From Aliiroseovarius marinus (GTDB lineage: Bacteria; Pseudomonadota; Alphaproteobacteria; Rhodobacterales; Rhodobacteraceae), in assembly GCF_004360145.1 (NCBI RefSeq), contig NZ_ML178712.1, positions 1 to 64,000 of the forward strand: 64,000 bases of DNA. The letters run 5' to 3'. Numbering within the stretch: the stretch's first letter is position 1; each line of letters opens with the position of its first letter. Under the pieces are notes generated by a model. The model searched no databases, had not been told where the DNA came from, and was given only the letters and a program-made list of their open reading frames with translations. Shown here piece by piece: positions 52,273-63,004 of this stretch. A program made the translations under genes and the position numbers.

Positions 52273-55251
52273 TTATTTCCCTTCCATGGTCAGCGCGGCA
52301 TCCACCAGCGCCTCTTGTTGTGCTTTGTGGGTCGATGCCAGACCCGTTGCAGGCGATGCCGCAGCCGGACGACCGGCATAGACCGGACGCGTGTGTTTCG
52401 CGCCGATGCGGGTCAGCACCCATTCGATATTCGGTTCGACGAATGTCCACGAACCTTGGTTTTTCGGTTCTTCCTGACACCAGACGATTTCCGCCTGCTT
52501 GAAGCGCTCCAGTTCCTTGACGCAGGACATGGCCGGGAACGGATAGAACTGTTCAAGGCGCAGGATGTAGATGTCGTCGATGCCACGCTTGTCACGCTCT
52601 TCCAGCAGGTCGTAGTAGACCTTGCCCGAACACATGACGACGCGCTTGATCTTGTCGTCCTTGACCAGCTTGGCCTCGGAGCGGCCTGTGCCGTTTTCAC
52701 GATCGCCGTCATCCCACAGCACGCGGTGGAAGCTGGACCCTTCGGTGAAATCCTTGGCATCCGATACGCAGAGCTTGTGGCGCAGAAGCGATTTCGGCGT
52801 CATCAGGATCAGCGGCTTGCGGTATCCGCGGTGCAGCTGACGGCGCAGGATGTGGAAATAGTTCGCCGGGGTCGAGCAGTTCGCAACGATCCAGTTGTCG
52901 CCACCACACATCTGCAGGAAGCGCTCCAGACGGGCCGAGCTGTGCTCGGGGCCCTGCCCTTCGAAGCCGTGCGGCAGAAGGACGGTCAGACCAGACATCC
53001 GCAGCCATTTCGATTCACCGGACGAGATGAACTGGTCGAACATGATCTGCGCGCCGTTGGCGAAGTCGCCAAACTGGGCTTCCCACATCACCAGCGCGTT
53101 GGGTTCGGCCAGCGAATAGCCATATTCAAAGCCCAGCACCGCGTATTCCGACAGCATCGAGTCGATGACCTCGTAATGGGCCTGACCCTCGCGGATGTTG
53201 TTCAGCGGATAGTAACGCTCTTCGTTTTCCTGGTTGATCAGACCCGAGTGGCGCTGCGAGAACGTGCCGCGCGTACAGTCCTGACCGGCCAGACGGACCG
53301 GGAAGCCTTCGGTCAGCAGCGAGCCAAAGGCCAGTGCTTCTGCGGTTGCCCAGTCAAAGCCAGTGCCGCTTTCAAACATCTTGGCTTTGGTGTCCAGAAG
53401 ACGACCAACCGTCTTGTGCATCGGGAAGCCGTCCGGTGCGGTCGACAGCGCTTTGCCAACTTCTTGGAAGGTCTCGGTCGAGATATCCGTCTTGCCACGC
53501 TGATATTCGTCGCTGTTGCGATCAAGGTGCGACCAGCGCCCGTCCAGCCAGTCGGCCTTGTTGGGCTTGTAGTCTTTCCCAGCTTCGAACTCTTCGTTCA
53601 TGTGGGCCTGGAAGGCCGCTTTCATGTCCTCGATTTCGCCTTCCGGGATCAGGCCATCCTTGACCAGACGCTCGGTATACAGCTGCAGCGTGGTCTTATG
53701 TTTCTTGATGTTCTTGTACATCATCGGGTTGGTGAACATCGGCTCGTCGCCTTCGTTGTGACCAAACCGGCGATAGCAGAAGATGTCCAGAACCACGTCT
53801 TTGTGGAACTTCTGACGGAACTCGGTCGCGACGCGAGCAGCGTGCACCACGGCTTCCGGGTCGTCGCCATTCACGTGGAAGATCGGGGCTTCCACCATCA
53901 GGGCGATGTCCGTCGGATATGGCGACGAGCGCGAGAAGTGCGGCGCGGTGGTGAAACCAATCTGGTTGTTCACCACGATATGCATCGTGCCGCCGGTCTT
54001 GTGACCGACCAGACCGGACAGACCGAAGCCTTCGGCCACGACGCCCTGACCCGCAAAGGCCGCATCACCGTGCAGCAGGATCGGCAGAACCTGATCGCGA
54101 TCCACGTCGTTCATCTGTTCTTGCTTGGCGCGGACCTTGCCCAGAACAACTGGGTTCACCGCCTCAAGGTGCGAGGGGTTCGCGGTCAGCGACAGGTGGA
54201 CCTTGTTGTCGTCGAACTCGCGGTCCGACGAGGCGCCAAGGTGGTATTTCACGTCGCCCGAGCCGTCGACTTCCTCCGGCTTGAAGCTGCCGCCTTGGAA
54301 TTCGTTGAAGATCGCGCGGTACGGCTTCTGCATTACGTTGGCCAGAACCGAGAGGCGGCCACGGTGGGGCATGCCGATGACGATTTCTTTCAGGCCCAGC
54401 TGACCGCCGCGCTTGATGATCTGCTCCATCGCCGGGATCAGCGCTTCACCACCATCAAGGCCGAAACGCTTGGTGCCCATGTATTTCACGTGAAGGAATT
54501 TCTCGAAGCCCTCGGCCTCGACCAGCTTGTTCAGGATTGCCTTACGGCCTTCCTGCGTAAAGCGAATTTCCTTGTCGAACCCTTCGATGCGTTCTTTCAG
54601 CCAGCCAGCTTCTTCCGGGTTCGAGATGTGCATGTATTGCAGCGCAAAGGTGCCGCAATAGGTGCGCTTCACGATGTCCAGGATCTGACGGATCGAGGCA
54701 ACTTCCAGCCCCAGTACGTTGTCGATGAAGATCGGGCGATCCATGTCGGCATCGGTGAAGCCATAGGACGCGGGATCCAGTTCGGGATGCGGGGTGACCT
54801 TCTGCATGCCCAGCGGGTCCAGATCCGCAACAAGGTGACCTCGAATACGATAGGCGCGGATCAGCATCAGGGCGCGGATCGAGTCCAGAACAGCGCGTTT
54901 TACCTGACCGTCCGACAGCGATACGCCCTTTTCAGCGGCTTTCGCTTCGATTTTCTTGGCAGCCGCCTTGCCTTCCGCTTCAGGGGCTTCGGGCCATTGA
55001 CCGTCCAGCGCATGCACGCGGTCGCCATCCGGCATCGGGGGCCAGTCGCCACGCGCCCAGCTGGGGCCAGCGGCTTCGGCGGTCACATCACGAGCATCAT
55101 CCCCAAGCTCAGCGAAAAATGCGTGCCATGCGGCGTCGACCGCATTGGGATCTTTCACATACTGGGCGTACAGTTGCTCCAGATACTCGGCGTTGTGGCC
55201 TTGCATGAAGCTTGATGCGTGGAAGATGTCATTAGGGGATTGGTCGTTCAT
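52273..55251 (-). CDS. sucA: 2-oxoglutarate dehydrogenase E1 component
   Basis: The 992-residue protein has the usual length for E1o. The N-terminus has the E2-binding-type segment (YLEQLYAQYVKDPNAVDAAW). Thiamine-diphosphate-domain motifs include MPHRGRLSVLANVMQKPY and RRFGHNEGDEPMFTNPMMY. RHSGLINQENEERYYPLNN and LLPHGFEGQGPEHSSARLER occur in the transketolase-like part. It oxidises 2-oxoglutarate and passes the succinyl group to E2. A sulfotransferase gene lies between it and sucD. Confidence 0.97.
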   Translation of the reverse strand: MNDQSPNDIFHASSFMQGHNAEYLEQLYAQYVKDPNAVDAAWHAFFAELGDDARDVTAEAAGPSWARGDWPPMPDGDRVHALDGQWPEAPEAEGKAAAKKIEAKAAEKGVSLSDGQVKRAVLDSIRALMLIRAYRIRGHLVADLDPLGMQKVTPHPELDPASYGFTDADMDRPIFIDNVLGLEVASIRQILDIVKRTYCGTFALQYMHISNPEEAGWLKERIEGFDKEIRFTQEGRKAILNKLVEAEGFEKFLHVKYMGTKRFGLDGGEALIPAMEQIIKRGGQLGLKEIVIGMPHRGRLSVLANVMQKPYRAIFNEFQGGSFKPEEVDGSGDVKYHLGASSDREFDDNKVHLSLTANPSHLEAVNPVVLGKVRAKQEQMNDVDRDQVLPILLHGDAAFAGQGVVAEGFGLSGLVGHKTGGTMHIVVNNQIGFTTAPHFSRSSPYPTDIALMVEAPIFHVNGDDPEAVVHAARVATEFRQKFHKDVVLDIFCYRRFGHNEGDEPMFTNPMMYKNIKKHKTTLQLYTERLVKDGLIPEGEIEDMKAAFQAHMNEEFEAGKDYKPNKADWLDGRWSHLDRNSDEYQRGKTDISTETFQEVGKALSTAPDGFPMHKTVGRLLDTKAKMFESGTGFDWATAEALAFGSLLTEGFPVRLAGQDCTRGTFSQRHSGLINQENEERYYPLNNIREGQAHYEVIDSMLSEYAVLGFEYGYSLAEPNALVMWEAQFGDFANGAQIMFDQFISSGESKWLRMSGLTVLLPHGFEGQGPEHSSARLERFLQMCGGDNWIVANCSTPANYFHILRRQLHRGYRKPLILMTPKSLLRHKLCVSDAKDFTEGSSFHRVLWDDGDRENGTGRSEAKLVKDDKIKRVVMCSGKVYYDLLEERDKRGIDDIYILRLEQFYPFPAMSCVKELERFKQAEIVWCQEEPKNQGSWTFVEPNIEWVLTRIGAKHTRPVYAGRPAAASPATGLASTHKAQQEALVDAALTMEGK

Positions 55252-55271
55252 AGGTCACACCTTCTGTTTTC

Positions 55272-55997
55272 TCAGTGCGGGACTTCAAGCGAGTAATTCG
55301 CGTGTTCAAAGACCCATGAGAAGCGATCCCGAACAATGTCCGCGGTCTCTTCATCATAAAACTCGGCTGTTGACGGCCGTTGGTCTGCGCTCGAGGAGTT
55401 CGTCTTCTTGGTTACGGGCAAATGGGCCAATGACGGGTCAAGGCCAAGGCGGTCCACAAGCGCGTTCAGGTCGTCTGCCAGATGTTCTTGCCGGATCAGC
55501 ACGTCAGGAACGAACTCTCCGTCAAGAAAGACAATCGCATGGTCATTCTGAATCTTCCTGCTTAGGATTTTTCTGCGAAACCCGTCGATAACGTCATCCC
55601 GATTGGTCTGAGCGCCATTCCGTTGTTTCAATGACCAATAATAAGCCGAGATCATCCGTTTAAAGGGATTGCGCACTGACGAGATCTTCAGCGATTGCCC
55701 CCAAAACTCGGGATCCAACCCAGCTTTGACCTTGCTAGCCGCCATGTGAGGGTACCAGTTGTGGGTCCCGTTTCTCACCTGCCAAAGATGGCGCGGCTTT
55801 TGATACCACTTAAGCGTCTCGCTTACGCGGCGACGTCCGGCGATACCGTATTCACTGACAATGGGATGCGGTTGGTACTCGGTCACTTTCTTGCCCGGAG
55901 GCACGCAATACGCCTGCAGAAACATCTCGGTCGAGGTGCCTGCCGTCTTGCGTGTCTTCAAGTAGACAAAATTGTGCTTGTAGCTGACCAGCGTCAT
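55272..55997 (-). CDS. Sulfotransferase-family protein inside the suc operon
   Basis: Starting at ATG 55997 (MTLVSYKHNFVYLKT) it has 241 residues. FVYLKTRKTAGTSTEMFLQ is the 5'-phosphosulfate-binding loop, and LKISSVRNPFKRMISAYYW matches the 3'-phosphate-binding motif of PAPS-dependent sulfotransferases. It has no membrane helix. The gene sits between sucD and sucA in the same direction, an insertion not part of the enzyme complex; its acceptor is unknown. Confidence 0.8.
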   Translation of the reverse strand: MTLVSYKHNFVYLKTRKTAGTSTEMFLQAYCVPPGKKVTEYQPHPIVSEYGIAGRRRVSETLKWYQKPRHLWQVRNGTHNWYPHMAASKVKAGLDPEFWGQSLKISSVRNPFKRMISAYYWSLKQRNGAQTNRDDVIDGFRRKILSRKIQNDHAIVFLDGEFVPDVLIRQEHLADDLNALVDRLGLDPSLAHLPVTKKTNSSSADQRPSTAEFYDEETADIVRDRFSWVFEHANYSLEVPH

Positions 55998-56077
55998 CTC
56001 TTTGTCCCAGTTCACCTCAGAGTCATTTCTTCGGCGACGTGAACGAGGCCGACCAAGATCGGCCTCGTCCAAGATCA

Positions 56078-56962
56078 TTATTTGCCGATTGCTTCCAGAA
56101 CGGCTTCGCCCAGCGTGGCGGGGCTGTCAGCAACAACGATGCCAGCCGAACGCATGGCTTCGATCTTGTCTTCTGCACCGCCTTTACCACCGGCAACAAT
56201 CGCGCCAGCGTGGCCCATGCGGCGGCCCGGAGGTGCCGTACGGCCAGCGATGAAGCCAGCGACCGGCTTCCAGCGACCCTTCTTCTTCTGCTCGGCCAGG
56301 AATTCAGCAGCTTCTTCTTCTGCCGAACCACCGATTTCACCGATCATGATGATCGACTGGGTCTCGTCGTCGTCCAGGAACATGTCCAGTACGTCGATGT
56401 GCTCGGTACCTTTGATGGGGTCACCACCGATACCAACAGCGGTCGACTGGCCCAGACCGATGTCCGACGTCTGCTTCACAGCTTCATAGGTCAGCGTACC
56501 CGAGCGCGACACAACGCCAACCGAACCACGCTTGTGGATGTGGCCGGGCATGATGCCGATCTTACAAGCGTCCGGCGTGATGACACCGGGGCAGTTCGGG
56601 CCGATCAGGCGCGAAGCCGAACCTTCCAGAGCGCGCTGCACCTTCATCATGTCCAGCACCGGAATGCCTTCGGTGATGCAGACGATCAGTTCCATCTCTG
56701 CGTCGATCGCTTCAAGGATCGAGTCAGCCGCGAAGGGCGGCGGCACGTAGATTACGGAAGCGTTGGCTTCGGTGACGTGCTTGGCTTCGTGAACCGAGTT
56801 GAAGATCGGCAGGTCCAGATGCGTCTGGCCACCTTTGCCCGGCGTCACACCGCCGACCATTTTGGTGCCATATGCAATGGCCTGTTCCGAGTGAAAGGTA
56901 CCCTGCGAGCCGGTGAGGCCCTGACAGATCACCTTTGTATTTTCATCGATAAGGACTGCCAT
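56078..56962 (-). CDS. sucD: Succinyl-CoA synthetase alpha subunit
   Basis: The 294-residue protein starts at ATG 56962 ([18 protein letters not shown]). The CoA-binding Rossmann region has [20 protein letters not shown], and the phosphorylated active-site histidine is in [16 protein letters not shown]. It forms the enzyme with SucC and makes ATP or GTP from succinyl-CoA. It follows a lipoprotein gene that separates it from sucC. Confidence 0.96.
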   Translation of the reverse strand: MAVLIDENTKVICQGLTGSQGTFHSEQAIAYGTKMVGGVTPGKGGQTHLDLPIFNSVHEAKHVTEANASVIYVPPPFAADSILEAIDAEMELIVCITEGIPVLDMMKVQRALEGSASRLIGPNCPGVITPDACKIGIMPGHIHKRGSVGVVSRSGTLTYEAVKQTSDIGLGQSTAVGIGGDPIKGTEHIDVLDMFLDDDETQSIIMIGEIGGSAEEEAAEFLAEQKKKGRWKPVAGFIAGRTAPPGRRMGHAGAIVAGGKGGAEDKIEAMRSAGIVVADSPATLGEAVLEAIGK

Positions 56963-57021
56963 TTGGCTTTCTCCCTTTCTCGTGGGACATGCCCACATGT
57001 TTTGCGTTTCGGGGGAGGGCG

Positions 57022-57513
57022 CTACCCGCCCACAATCCCCAGAAGATATTCGGCCGTGGCGGCACCTGCGCGGCTGTTGCCGAGGTTGATGAGCATCTTA
57101 CCCTTCGCCCCCCGGTTATATTCCGGCACCCGAACAGCGCCGAAATAGGCAACATCCGAGTGACGCGCGCCGCCATAGCGCGAAGCAAGTTCGTTTTGCA
57201 AAGCGATCAGATCACCCTCATACGTGCCGCCAACCCAACAGATCGGCGTACCATCTGCCATCTCGGTCACACGACCGACGAGAGCTTTGGTTTCGGACTG
57301 CCACGCCACCCCCATATCCCGGGTCAGACCACGTGCTTGAAAGCGCGCTTCTACTCCGGAAAAGTCAGGGCGGGTTGCCCCGCAGGTCGCATCCAGCAAT
57401 GCAATCGCCTCGGATACCGGGACCATTTGCAGTGCAGAGCGCGACTGCTCGGGTGTCGACTGACATGCAGCCAGCCCCACGAAAGCCGTAAGAGTGATCA
57501 AAGCCTTGCGCAT
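57022..57513 (-). CDS. Putative lipoprotein between sucC and sucD
   Basis: The 163-residue protein has a lipoprotein signal ([19 protein letters not shown]) with lipobox LAAC. The mature part has two more cysteines ([19 protein letters not shown]) that may pair. I do not recognise a family. It lies 5 nt after sucC and about 59 nt before sucD on the same strand, so it is probably co-transcribed. Confidence 0.8.
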   Translation of the reverse strand: MRKALITLTAFVGLAACQSTPEQSRSALQMVPVSEAIALLDATCGATRPDFSGVEARFQARGLTRDMGVAWQSETKALVGRVTEMADGTPICWVGGTYEGDLIALQNELASRYGGARHSDVAYFGAVRVPEYNRGAKGKMLINLGNSRAGAATAEYLLGIVGG

Positions 57514-57518
57514 CTTGC

Positions 57519-58712
57519 TTAGCCCTTCACCGCTTTCACGATCTTCTCAGCACCATCCGACAGGTTGTCAGCAGCGATCACATCAACGTCCGAGTTGTTG
57601 ATGATGTCTTTGCCGGCTTCCACGTTGGTGCCTTCCAGGCGCACGACCAGCGGAACCTGCAGGCCCACTTCTTTCACGGCTGCAACCACGCCCTCGGCGA
57701 TGACGTCACAGCGCATGATGCCGCCGAAGATGTTCACAAGGATGCCCTTTACGTTCGGGTCCGAGGTGATGATCTTGAAGGCTTCGGTCACTTTCTCTTT
57801 GGTGGCGCCGCCGCCTACGTCCAAGAAGTTGGCCGGCTCAGCACCGTACAGCTTGATGATGTCCATGGTGGCCATTGCCAGACCAGCACCGTTCACCATG
57901 CAGCCAATTTCACCGTCCAGAGCGATGTAGTTCAGGTCGTATTTCGACGCTTCCAGCTCTTTCGGATCTTCTTCGGTAACGTCGCGCAGCTCGGCGATGT
58001 CCTGGTGGCGGTAAACAGCGTTGCCGTCGAAGCCAACCTTGGCGTCCAGAACTTTAAGATCGCCGCCATCGGTGATGATCAGCGGGTTGATTTCCAGCAT
58101 CTCCATGTCTTTCTCGACGAAAGCTTGGTAGAGCTTGCCCATCAGTGCCACACACTGCTTGACCTGAGCGCCTTCAAGGCCCAGCGAGAATGCAATGCGG
58201 CGGCCGTGGTAGGCTTGGTAGCCCGTCGCCGGATCAACCGAGAAGCTCAGGATCTTTTCGGGGGTGGCGGCTGCCACTTCCTCGATGTCCATGCCGCCTT
58301 CGGTCGAGCATACGAACGAAATACGCGAGGTCTGGCGGTCAACCAGCAGCGCCAGGTACAGCTCACGCTCGATGCCGGAGCCGGCTTCGATGTAGATGCG
58401 GTTTACCTGCTTGCCGGCCGGGCCGGTCTGGTGGGTCACAAGGGTGCGGCCCAGCATCTTCTTGGCTTCTTCAGCGGCTTCTTCCACCGACTTGGTCAGG
58501 CGGACACCGCCCTTTTCGCCAGCGTCAGCTTCCTTGAAGGAACCTTTGCCGCGGCCACCTGCGTGGATTTGTGCTTTGACCACCCAAAGCGGTCCGTCGA
58601 GTTCACCTGCGGCGGTTTTGGCATCTTCTGCTTTCAGTACAACGCGGCCGTCCGAAACGGGTGCGCCGTAGGATTTCAGAAGGGCCTTCGCCTGGTATTC
58701 ATGAATGTTCAT
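57519..58712 (-). CDS. sucC: Succinyl-CoA synthetase beta subunit
   Basis: The 397-residue protein has the N-terminal ATP-grasp domain ([36 protein letters not shown]), the metal region [25 protein letters not shown] and the C-terminal CoA-ligase part ([33 protein letters not shown]). It is the first gene of the suc operon. Two TGTGATCACA boxes lie about 115-145 bp upstream of its start. Confidence 0.97.
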   Translation of the reverse strand: MNIHEYQAKALLKSYGAPVSDGRVVLKAEDAKTAAGELDGPLWVVKAQIHAGGRGKGSFKEADAGEKGGVRLTKSVEEAAEEAKKMLGRTLVTHQTGPAGKQVNRIYIEAGSGIERELYLALLVDRQTSRISFVCSTEGGMDIEEVAAATPEKILSFSVDPATGYQAYHGRRIAFSLGLEGAQVKQCVALMGKLYQAFVEKDMEMLEINPLIITDGGDLKVLDAKVGFDGNAVYRHQDIAELRDVTEEDPKELEASKYDLNYIALDGEIGCMVNGAGLAMATMDIIKLYGAEPANFLDVGGGATKEKVTEAFKIITSDPNVKGILVNIFGGIMRCDVIAEGVVAAVKEVGLQVPLVVRLEGTNVEAGKDIINNSDVDVIAADNLSDGAEKIVKAVKG

Positions 58713-58825
58713 GAAATCATCCTATCCAGTTGGTCCATTGGGTCTTGGACAAGATGCACAGGTGAAGCAGAAGGCCGAAACGTTTTTTGCAATTTCGGGC
58801 GAATTTCCGGCGAAGTCGTGTTTTT

Positions 58826-58855
58826 TGTGATCACACCTTAAAATGTGTGATCACA
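58826..58855. promoter_or_regulatory. Two TGTGATCACA operators upstream of sucC
   Basis: The 10-bp palindromes at 58826-58835 and 58846-58855 are 20 bp apart, about two helical turns, and are themselves arranged symmetrically (TTGTGATCACAC...TGTGTGATCACAAA). They match the core of the palindrome before the GntR gene at 48173-48184. Confidence 0.75.
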
Positions 58856-58898
58856 AATCATTAAATTTCTGCAAATCAGTCCGATTGCGAATCTTATT

Positions 58899-59738
58899 TC
58901 ATCGCAAGCGACGCCAGATCGAGCGCGCGCGTTTCTCGACCTTTGGATAGCGCCGCAACAAGTCTCCGATCCGATCGCGGGCGGATGGTGCAGCCCCCAA
59001 AGTGCGATCTCGCCCCAACAGATCGTGCAGCGCCGTCAGTGCGCGCTCCCCTAGCAATTCCGTCAGGTCAAAGGGCTGATCTGTCTTCTCATCAATGCCA
59101 ATAATCTCGTGCAGAGTGGTGATATGCAGAAGGCGCGGAGCAGCCATACGCTTGCCCATCGCAGGCAAATATCCCGTGTGCATCAGGTTGTATTCCGGCG
59201 GCAAAATCCAGACACGCAGATCGCTGTCCCACAGAAGTTCCCGCAGGACGGGCTGATCCCAACGCTCGCCTTCGCTGGTCATGCGCTGTTCCCAGCTGCG
59301 CAGAAAATCCTGCGTCTTGTCGGACTTGCGGATCCCCATGACGCCACTGTTGATCTGGCGAAACCCGGTGGGCAAATCCTGCGTCGGCTGGTGCATCGGC
59401 ACAGTGCCGTTGCCGTATTGGTCATGCGCTCCGATGCAATCGAACTGCCGAAGCAACGCGAACATGTCCGAGCAATCCGCCACCGCAACCACGTCGCAAT
59501 CCAGATAAACCGTTTGCGTAAATCGGCTTTCGCGCAACGCCTCCATCTTGGGGCGGGTGCCGACATAATTCAGGATATGAACCTGATTGAACACCGGATC
59601 ATCCACGGGAGCATCAGCAAACAGATCAATCTGGATGTCATCCCCCATCACGGCCCGCAATGACCGCGCCGCCCGCTGCGCCAACCCGCGATACTGTGCA
59701 CCGGTCGCAGCAAAGACAAATCCGTCATCGGTGGTCAT
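58899..59738 (-). CDS. Glycosyltransferase-like protein (GT-A type, paralogue of 60918-61805)
   Basis: The start is ATG 59738 (MTTDDGFVFAATGAQY), 279 residues. The DxD-type motif is YLDCDVVAV, as in family 8-like nucleotide-sugar transferases, and the pattern FAATG-x-YxxLAxRAxRSLR opens both paralogues. GFRQINSGVMGIRKSDKTQDF and ILPPEYNLM follow. It probably transfers a sugar to a cell-surface polymer, with substrate unknown. Confidence 0.75.
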   Translation of the reverse strand: MTTDDGFVFAATGAQYRGLAQRAARSLRAVMGDDIQIDLFADAPVDDPVFNQVHILNYVGTRPKMEALRESRFTQTVYLDCDVVAVADCSDMFALLRQFDCIGAHDQYGNGTVPMHQPTQDLPTGFRQINSGVMGIRKSDKTQDFLRSWEQRMTSEGERWDQPVLRELLWDSDLRVWILPPEYNLMHTGYLPAMGKRMAAPRLLHITTLHEIIGIDEKTDQPFDLTELLGERALTALHDLLGRDRTLGAAPSARDRIGDLLRRYPKVEKRARSIWRRLR

Positions 59739-59907
59739 TGGGAAAAGTAGGGTCGCGGAAGGCTCCTGATGAAAGCTTTGACTGCATTGCCATCGCTTTA
59801 GTCCAATCACATGTCCGCGGCAATCACTGTCCCCCAACGCTTTCCCATTGCTGGCGTCTTGGCCGCAATGATAGGACAGGATTACCCATTGCCCCAAGCG
59901 AGGTCGA

Positions 59908-60915
59908 ATGCCCGAACACAGCTGGTCCGTTGTTTCAACCGTACGCGAACCGCTTTCGCTTGTTCTGGCATTTGCCTGTCATCACCTGAGTCTGGGCGCC
60001 AAGACGGTTCACCTATTTTTTGACGACCCCAACGACCCGGCAGCCGCGGTCATGGCCAAGATCCCCGGTGTCGACGTGACCCTGTGTGATGCCGCCCATT
60101 GGCAGGCTCTGGGTCGCGAAACGCGCCCCGCGTGGCAGACACGTCGGCAGACGCTGAACGCCAATCTCGTGGCGCAAGACCAGCGCGCAGATTGGCTATT
60201 GCACGCTGATGCAGACGAATTTCTGTGGGCGCCCGAGGGGATCGAAAGTGATCTCGCCCGTGCTGACGGTTGGCTGCACATCCCAAATCTGGAACGTGTC
60301 TGGATCGCGCCCGAGGCGGGGATATTCGACGGACAATTTCGCGCGCCGGGTTTGTCGAACCCGTCAGTCGAACAGATTTATGGCCCAGCGCGCACCTATC
60401 TGCAAAACGGATTGTCGGGCCATACCTCGGGCAAGGCGATGGCGCGACTTGCGGATCGCAAATTCATCGCCATCCACGCCGTCAAAGATAAATTCAGAGG
60501 CGAGGTATCGCCCGGCCGAACGACAGCAAATGCGTGTATCCTGCACTTTGATGGAATGACGGCACGCCACTGGCTGCTGAAGTCACTGCGCTATGCGGTG
60601 CAAGGCAAAGCGCTGCTGCAATCGCTGCACAGCCGACGCAGGGCCGGGATCGAACGCGTGATGCGCGCGGATGATCCGCTGGCCGAAGGACTGTCGCTGC
60701 ACCACGAGATCTTTCACCTTTCCGACGAACAGCAAGAGATGCTGCAGGCAGAGGGTGCGCTTCTGACCTGCCCGCTGAACCTCGATCACAGCGTAGCCAC
60801 ATATGCGCCGGATGTGGCCGTTGAGTTCTCGGCGGGTGAATTTGATGCAGACCTGACCGACGCACTTGATGCGCTCGTTCACGACATCCGCGGCTCAACG
60901 GCCAAGACTGGCTAG
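59908..60915 (+). CDS. Glycosyltransferase family 2-like protein
   Basis: The 335-residue protein starts SWSVVSTVREPLSLVLAFAC and has the acidic motif LLHADADEFLWAPEG, typical of the Glyco_tranf_2-like group acting on nucleotide sugars (the D-x-D element). It has no membrane helix and lies between the two minus-strand paralogues. No acceptor can be assigned. Confidence 0.75.
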   Translation: MPEHSWSVVSTVREPLSLVLAFACHHLSLGAKTVHLFFDDPNDPAAAVMAKIPGVDVTLCDAAHWQALGRETRPAWQTRRQTLNANLVAQDQRADWLLHADADEFLWAPEGIESDLARADGWLHIPNLERVWIAPEAGIFDGQFRAPGLSNPSVEQIYGPARTYLQNGLSGHTSGKAMARLADRKFIAIHAVKDKFRGEVSPGRTTANACILHFDGMTARHWLLKSLRYAVQGKALLQSLHSRRRAGIERVMRADDPLAEGLSLHHEIFHLSDEQQEMLQAEGALLTCPLNLDHSVATYAPDVAVEFSAGEFDADLTDALDALVHDIRGSTAKTG

Positions 60916-60917
60916 TT

Positions 60918-61805
60918 TCAGCGCCCAGTGAACAGCCCACGCAGTGGGGAGGTCAGCTTGCGCAATCCTCTCGACATCCACTGGGCCTTGCGCAGCTTGG
61001 CTTTCAACTCTTGGATTTCGTCGGCCATTGCCTCGGCCGGGGTTGGCAAGCGGCCCACTTCGCGGGTTCCGACGCCACTATCGCAGTCCAACAAAAGCTC
61101 AAGATGCTTGCGATGCCGTTCAAATCTGAAGGCCTCATCCAATGTGAAGGGTGTTTCCGCGTCCCCGGGCGCGATCCTGTGAAGTCTCTGACTGTGCAGA
61201 ATGCGCGGCGCACCTTGTTTGGGCTTCCAACTGTCCAGCGTCCAAGTCGCGATCAGATTATACTCTGGGGGCAACACGAAAACCGACAGGTCTGATTTCC
61301 AAAGCAGCTCACGATAGGTGGGTTGGTCCATATCCGCGTCGCGCTCTCGGACGAGACGATCCCAATCTGAAACAAAACCCGTCGTCGTTTCGGTCTTTCG
61401 AATGGCAATCACACCCGCGTTCAACAGGCCATAGCTGCGCGGCATTGTCCCGTCCTGTACGAGCCTCTGACCATCGCGCGAGAAGGCGTAGGACGACGCT
61501 ACGTCGAAGCGATCCAGCAAATGAAACAGCTCGGATACGTCCATCAGGACGATGATGTCGCAATCCAGATACACCGTCCGCGCAAAGCGCGTGCGGCGTA
61601 GTGCCTCCATTTTCGGGCGGAAATAGCTATCGGACAGCTTGTGAATGCGATCAAAGGCCGGATCCTTCAGATCGGCATCGGTGAACAGATCCACTTGGGC
61701 ATCTGGCATGACCTGCCGCAAGCTGCGGACGGCACGCCGGGCAAGGTTGACATATTTCTCGCCGGTCGCGGCGAAGATAAAACCGTTTCCGCTGGGATCT
61801 GACAT
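60918..61805 (-). CDS. Glycosyltransferase-like protein (GT-A type, paralogue of 58899-59738)
   Basis: The 295-residue protein shares FAATGEKYVNLARRAVRSLR, YLDCDIIVLMDVSELFHLL and FVLPPEYNLI with the neighbour on the same strand. The C-terminus carries a helical stretch (ADEIQELKAKLRKAQW), probably a short coiled coil. The three transferases form a small cluster between sucC and mdh. Confidence 0.75.
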   Translation of the reverse strand: MSDPSGNGFIFAATGEKYVNLARRAVRSLRQVMPDAQVDLFTDADLKDPAFDRIHKLSDSYFRPKMEALRRTRFARTVYLDCDIIVLMDVSELFHLLDRFDVASSYAFSRDGQRLVQDGTMPRSYGLLNAGVIAIRKTETTTGFVSDWDRLVRERDADMDQPTYRELLWKSDLSVFVLPPEYNLIATWTLDSWKPKQGAPRILHSQRLHRIAPGDAETPFTLDEAFRFERHRKHLELLLDCDSGVGTREVGRLPTPAEAMADEIQELKAKLRKAQWMSRGLRKLTSPLRGLFTGR

Positions 61806-61827
61806 AATGCGCCTCTTTCAAAAAAAA

Positions 61828-61854
61828 TTGCGCCGCTCAAACTGAGCGGCGCAA
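61828..61854 (-). terminator. Rho-independent terminator of mdh
   Basis: On the minus strand a 12-bp stem (TTGCGCCGCTCA/TGAGCGGCGCAA) with a 3-base loop is followed by a run of eight or nine T. It lies 29 bp after the mdh stop and just before the glycosyltransferase gene, so mdh is transcribed separately. Confidence 0.93.
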
Positions 61855-61883
61855 CTTGTAAACGAACGGATAAGTTTTTGAAC

Positions 61884-62861
<978 letters not shown>

Positions 62862-63004
62862 TCAGTTGTTTTCGGGCGCATGCGTAGTCGGAAAGTGCCT
62901 TTCGCGCAAGAGCGCTGCACCGCGGCGTCAGGGATGACTTGCAACCGAATGCGACACGCGATAGCGCTAAAGCGCCCATTTTCCAGACTTTTGAAGGATG
63001 TCAC

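Noticed and set aside
50722-55215. Very long plus-strand open frame (1,497 codons)
   Set aside because: It is antisense to sucA and sucB, whose protein motifs are complete. Long antisense frames are common in high-GC genes with this codon bias.
56039-57148. Plus-strand frame of 369 codons opposite sucD
   Set aside because: Antisense shadow of sucD; no ribosome-binding site or motif.
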